The notes beneath the pieces were generated by a model. The model was not told the origin of the DNA, ran no database searches, and worked only from the letters and a program-made list of their open reading frames with translations. Of a stretch of 7,477 nucleotides of DNA, positions 5,071 through 7,477 are shown in pieces (the stretch's first letter is position 1; each line of letters starts with the position of its first letter). Origin of the DNA: Phycisphaerales bacterium (GTDB taxonomy: Bacteria > Planctomycetota > Phycisphaerae > SM23-33); assembly GCA_003485185.1 (NCBI GenBank), contig DNAS01000072.1:75846-83322 (forward strand). The letters are read 5' to 3'. The position numbers and the translations under genes were made by a program.

Positions 5071-6324
5071 TCATTCCTTGCCGGCCTTGCGTTTGAGCTT
5101 GGTGGCGGTGGGGGCCTTGATTCCTTTGTTCAGCGCGCCGTCGATGTTGCGGATCGCCTGGCGGAGGCGCTGCTCGTTTTCCACGATGGCGATGCGGACG
5201 CACTTCTCCCCGTTCTCGCCGAACGCGCGCCCTGGGGCGATGGCGACTTCCGCCTCGTCCATCAGGCGCAGGCAGAAGTCGATGGTTCCCTGCCCGGCCA
5301 GGTGCTGATCGGAGACTTTCGCCCACACGAACATGCTCGCGCGGGGGCTCTCGACCTCCCAGCCGATCTTCCGCAGGCCTTCCACCACGATGTCGCGCCG
5401 CTTCTGGTAGATTTCCGACTGGTGGGCGACGTCGGCCTCCCCGTTGCGCATAGCGACGATGCTGGCGACCTGCACGGCCGTGAAAATGCCGTAATCGTAG
5501 TACCCCTTGATCGTCGCGAGGGCCTTGATCATCTCGCGGTTGCCGACGCAGAAGCCGATGCGCCACCCGGCCATGTTGTACGGCTTGGACATGGTGCAGA
5601 ACTCCACGCCCACGTCCTTCGCGCCGGTTGCCTGGAGGAACGACGGCGGCTTGTACCCGTCGAACGCCGTCCGCCCGTAGGCGAAATCGTGGATCACCAT
5701 GATCTTCTCCTTGCGGGCGAGCTGCACGACCTGCTCGAAGAAGCTCACGTCGTCGACGGTCATGGCCGTCGGGTTGTGCGGGTAGTTCAGGATCAGCAGC
5801 TTGGGCTTGGGGTACAGGTGCTCGACGACGTAGGCGATCCGCCGCAGGAACGCCTGGTCGTTGCCCAGGGGCACGTTGATGACGTTTCCGCCCGCCAGCG
5901 CCACGCCGTAGACGTGGATGGGGAAGTAGGGGTCGCCCACGATGGCCGTGTCGCCCGGGCTGATGAGCGCCAGGCACATGTGCGAGAAGCCTTCCTTCGA
6001 GCCGATGGTGGCGATGACCTCGGTCTCCGGGTCGACCGTCACGCCGAACTGGCGCTCGTAGAGCCGGGCCACCTCGCGGCGCAGGTGGGGGATTCCGATG
6101 GACTGGCTGTATCCGTGCACGCGCGGATCCTGCACCACCTCGCAGAGCTTCTCGATGACCGCGCGGGGCGGCGGGTCGGTGGGGTTGCCCATGCCCAGGT
6201 CGATGATGTCCACGCCCTGGCGGCGCTTCTCCATCTTCATCTTGTTCAACTGCCCGAACAGGTACGGGGGCAGGCGCCGGATGCGCGACGAAACCTCGAT
6301 GGGAAATTCGGAACCGGTAGTCAC
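5071..6324 (-). CDS. alaC: AlaC-like PLP-dependent aminotransferase (class I/II)
   Basis: This 417-residue fold-type I aminotransferase is very like glutamate-pyruvate aminotransferase AlaC, which makes alanine from pyruvate and glutamate. Shared landmarks are RIRRLPPYLFGQL (14-26), DIIDLGMGNP (39-48), HGYSQSIGIPHLR (70-82), TIGSKEG (106-112), DPYFPIHVYG (131-140), NYPHNPTA with Asn184, and HDFAY with Asp213. The PLP lysine is Lys247 in SKPYNMAGWRIG, with ASMFVWAK (329-336) and the carboxylate-binding Arg377 in CVRIAI. Related LL-diaminopimelate aminotransferases share this scaffold, so that activity is the main alternative. The GTG start at 6324-6322 overlaps the stop of the upstream isomerase gene (GTGA), with GAAAGG 8 nt upstream inside that gene, so translation is probably coupled. 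The open frame further upstream (to an ATG at 6894) is only a shadow inside the isomerase gene. The last 15 residues are Lys-rich and extend past the conserved domain. Confidence 0.9.
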   Translation of the reverse strand: MTTGSEFPIEVSSRIRRLPPYLFGQLNKMKMEKRRQGVDIIDLGMGNPTDPPPRAVIEKLCEVVQDPRVHGYSQSIGIPHLRREVARLYERQFGVTVDPETEVIATIGSKEGFSHMCLALISPGDTAIVGDPYFPIHVYGVALAGGNVINVPLGNDQAFLRRIAYVVEHLYPKPKLLILNYPHNPTAMTVDDVSFFEQVVQLARKEKIMVIHDFAYGRTAFDGYKPPSFLQATGAKDVGVEFCTMSKPYNMAGWRIGFCVGNREMIKALATIKGYYDYGIFTAVQVASIVAMRNGEADVAHQSEIYQKRRDIVVEGLRKIGWEVESPRASMFVWAKVSDQHLAGQGTIDFCLRLMDEAEVAIAPGRAFGENGEKCVRIAIVENEQRLRQAIRNIDGALNKGIKAPTATKLKRKAGKE

Positions 6325-7277
6325 GGCTTGGACCTTTCTTCGGCCTGGGCCTTCAGGATGGGGTTGACGTATTCGATCTTTCCGCTCGCCTGGGCGTCGC
6401 GGATCATGTCCATGAGAATCTGCTGCTGGAGCGCCTGGACCTGTCGGTCGCGCAGCTCCGCCGCCAGGGCGTCCTTGACGTCCTCGAATTTCGCGTCCTT
6501 CGGCTCGATGATGCGGTCCAGCCGGAGGATGTGGAAGGTCGTGCCCGCCTGGACGGGCTCGGAGACCTCGCCGACCTTCTTGAGCGCCAGCGCGGCCTCG
6601 CGGATGCCCGGAACGGGCACCGGCGTGGCGGCGCCGATGGCGGGCAGCTTTCCGCCGCTCTGCGCCGACGGATGCAGCGAGAGCTTCCGCGCGACCTCGG
6701 CGAAATCCTGCCCCTCGGCCAGCAGCTTCAGCGCGGCCCGCGCGTCGGCCAGCGTGGCGGTCTGGATGTGACTGACCTCCACCTGCCGCCCGTAGCGGTT
6801 GCCGAACTCCGCGCGGAGCATCTCGTCGGTGACCTGGACGCGTCCCTCGGCCAGTCGGCGCAGCGCGGCGTTGCGCCACATGGTCATGTCCCACTGGCGG
6901 CGGCTCAGCCCGCGCTGCTCGAGGTACTGCTGGAGCGCCTGCTCGCGCTGCTTGGCGTCCTCGAGCCCGCCGAAGCCCTTGGCGAGGGTGCGCTGATGCT
7001 CGGCTTCGACCTCTGCCGGCGTGACCTTGACGCCCTTTTCGGCGGCCGCCTGGCGCACCAGCTCGTTGGCGATCAGGTGTTCGGCCAGCGGCAGGCCGTA
7101 CCCGCGAATCAGCAGGTCGGTCAGCTCGGTCATGGGAATGACCTTGCCGTTGACGCGGGCCATGATGTTGCTCTCAGCCGCCGGCTGGGTGGCAGGCGGC
7201 GGGGGCGCCGCGACGGTCTGGGCCTGCAAGGCCGGCGCGCCGGCCAGCATTGCCAATAAAAGGATTGTCTTGCGCAT
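6321..7277 (-). CDS. Secreted parvulin-type peptidyl-prolyl isomerase (SurA/PrsA/PpiC-like)
   Basis: This 318-residue extracytoplasmic foldase has three visible parts. The signal peptide is MRKTILLLAMLAGAPALQA, with likely cleavage after Ala19 and no lipobox Cys, so it is a soluble periplasmic rather than lipoprotein form. A Pro-rich linker (24-35) precedes a helical SurA_N-like chaperone region (about 38-160, beginning IMARVNGKVIPMTEL). The parvulin domain (about 165-256) has VEVSHIQ with His170, DFAEVARKLS (191-200), SGGKLPAIG (207-215), AALALKKVGEVSEPV (228-242) and TTFHILRLD (246-254). A charged helical C-terminal region follows. It would assist folding of envelope or outer-membrane proteins; partner proteins are unknown. 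AGGAA (7289-7285) lies 7 nt before the ATG. It is the first gene of a two-gene operon whose second gene is a cytoplasmic aminotransferase, an odd pairing. The exact subfamily name cannot be settled from the window. Confidence 0.88.
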   Translation of the reverse strand: MRKTILLLAMLAGAPALQAQTVAAPPPPATQPAAESNIMARVNGKVIPMTELTDLLIRGYGLPLAEHLIANELVRQAAAEKGVKVTPAEVEAEHQRTLAKGFGGLEDAKQREQALQQYLEQRGLSRRQWDMTMWRNAALRRLAEGRVQVTDEMLRAEFGNRYGRQVEVSHIQTATLADARAALKLLAEGQDFAEVARKLSLHPSAQSGGKLPAIGAATPVPVPGIREAALALKKVGEVSEPVQAGTTFHILRLDRIIEPKDAKFEDVKDALAAELRDRQVQALQQQILMDMIRDAQASGKIEYVNPILKAQAEERSKP

Positions 7278-7328
7278 GACTCGGTTCCTGTTTCCGCGCG
7301 CAGCGGCGCGCGGTCTTTACGGACAGGT

Positions 7329-7357
7329 AGCCTACCGCCCGCGGGGTGGGCAGTCAA
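7329..7357 (-). promoter_or_regulatory. Sigma-70-like promoter of the isomerase-aminotransferase operon
   Basis: On the minus strand TTGACT (7357-7352), 17-bp spacer, TAGGCT (7334-7329). The -35 matches the consensus in five of six bases. The predicted start near 7322 gives a leader of about 45 nt containing the AGGAA ribosome site. The -10 sits inside the small palindrome GGTAG-c-CTACC (7327-7337), which could be an operator half-site pair or chance. Confidence 0.5.
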
Positions 7358-7378
7358 TCGCTGCGGGAGCGGAGCCCT

Positions 7379-7477
7379 CAGGCTCTGTTTGAAAACGGAT
7401 GCGCCAACAAGGGTGGCACTGCTTGCTTGCAAGCAGTGTTCTTGCGGCTACACGGCTTGACAAGCAAGCCGTGGCAC
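7379..7477 (+). repeat. Two-hairpin palindromic element, right copy (cut by window edge)
   Basis: From left, CAGGCTCTGT (7379-7388), GAAAAC (7391-7396), GATG, CCAAC-a-AGGG and GTGGCAC lead into hairpin 1, with arms CACTGCTTGC (7417-7426) and GCAAGCAGTG (7429-7438). Next comes the linker TTCTTGCGGCTA, then hairpin 2, with arms CACGGCTTG (7451-7459) and CAAGCCGTG (7465-7473) around a 5-nt loop, and the tail GCAC at the edge. Positions 7415-7448 are the exact reverse complement of 1-34, and 7379-7414 match the left copy in interrupted blocks. Just upstream, GAGCC-ctca-GGCTC (7372-7385) makes another small hairpin overlapping its border. It lies upstream of the minus-strand operon promoter and contains no coding sequence. 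Confidence 0.85.

Noticed and set aside
5065..6771. Open plus-strand frame of 568 codons antisense to the aminotransferase and isomerase
   Set aside because: His/Asp/Val-rich mirror translation typical of antisense frames under GC-biased codon use. There is no ribosome site or motif, whereas both minus-strand genes have complete catalytic motifs.
6325..6894. Extension of the aminotransferase frame up to an ATG at 6894
   Set aside because: This part lies in another frame of the isomerase gene and is Arg/Gly-rich. The GTG at 6324 with a ribosome site gives the normal AlaC length.
1..7477. Composite transposon bounded by the terminal inverted repeats
   Set aside because: No transposase or integrase gene and no target-site duplication visible. 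The interior is ordinary chromosomal genes, and a related element also occurs inside at 4938-5036, which fits a dispersed repeat better.
1..7477. CRISPR array, tRNA or defence island
   Set aside because: The repeats are isolated palindromes without regular spacing. No cloverleaf with a TTC loop was seen in the gaps, and none of the six genes has a defence-type domain.

Overview
This is a GC-rich bacterial chromosomal segment (mostly G/C third codon positions) with six genes I regard as real. It contains no rRNA or tRNA, no CRISPR array, and no transposase or phage gene. The AlaC-type aminotransferase, QueD/QueE and a secreted parvulin show it is bacterial and probably has an outer envelope. 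GC-rich coding, TACAAT-type -10 boxes and scattered short palindromic elements would suit an uncultured planctomycete-like lineage, but that placement is a weak inference.

Layout: (1) 1-77 is a palindromic repeat copy in minus orientation. (2) 131-889 (+) is a class I SAM methyltransferase, probably translated from a leaderless mRNA. It converges on and overlaps by 31 bp (3) 859-2187 (-), a polytopic PMT/ArnT-like (GT39-type) glycosyltransferase. (4) An 85-bp divergent promoter region leads to queE (2273-2920, +) and queD (2947-3309, +), a two-gene operon for two consecutive steps of 7-deazaguanine (queuosine precursor) synthesis. (5) 3310-3731 is a gene-free stretch with inverted repeats, ending in a good sigma-70-like promoter for (6) 3732-4913 (+), an unrecognised protein with about 11-12 membrane segments. 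(7) 4914-5070 is a convergent intergenic region filled by a two-hairpin palindromic element plus a stop-proximal palindrome. (8) A minus-strand operon reads from a promoter at 7357-7329: a secreted SurA/PrsA-like peptidyl-prolyl isomerase (7277-6321), then, with a GTGA start/stop overlap, an AlaC-like aminotransferase (6324-5071). (9) 7379-7477 is another palindromic element, homologous to the left end in inverted orientation.

The genes look like ordinary chromosomal housekeeping and accessory genes: tRNA-modification precursors, envelope glycan and protein folding, and amino-acid metabolism. I see no defence or conflict system. The most unusual content is non-coding. A family of paired-palindrome elements has conserved outer GTGSCAC boxes and a conserved linker, while the stems vary in sequence but stay self-complementary. 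Two plus-strand genes also have a -10 hexamer only 7-8 nt before the start codon, with no Shine-Dalgarno sequence.
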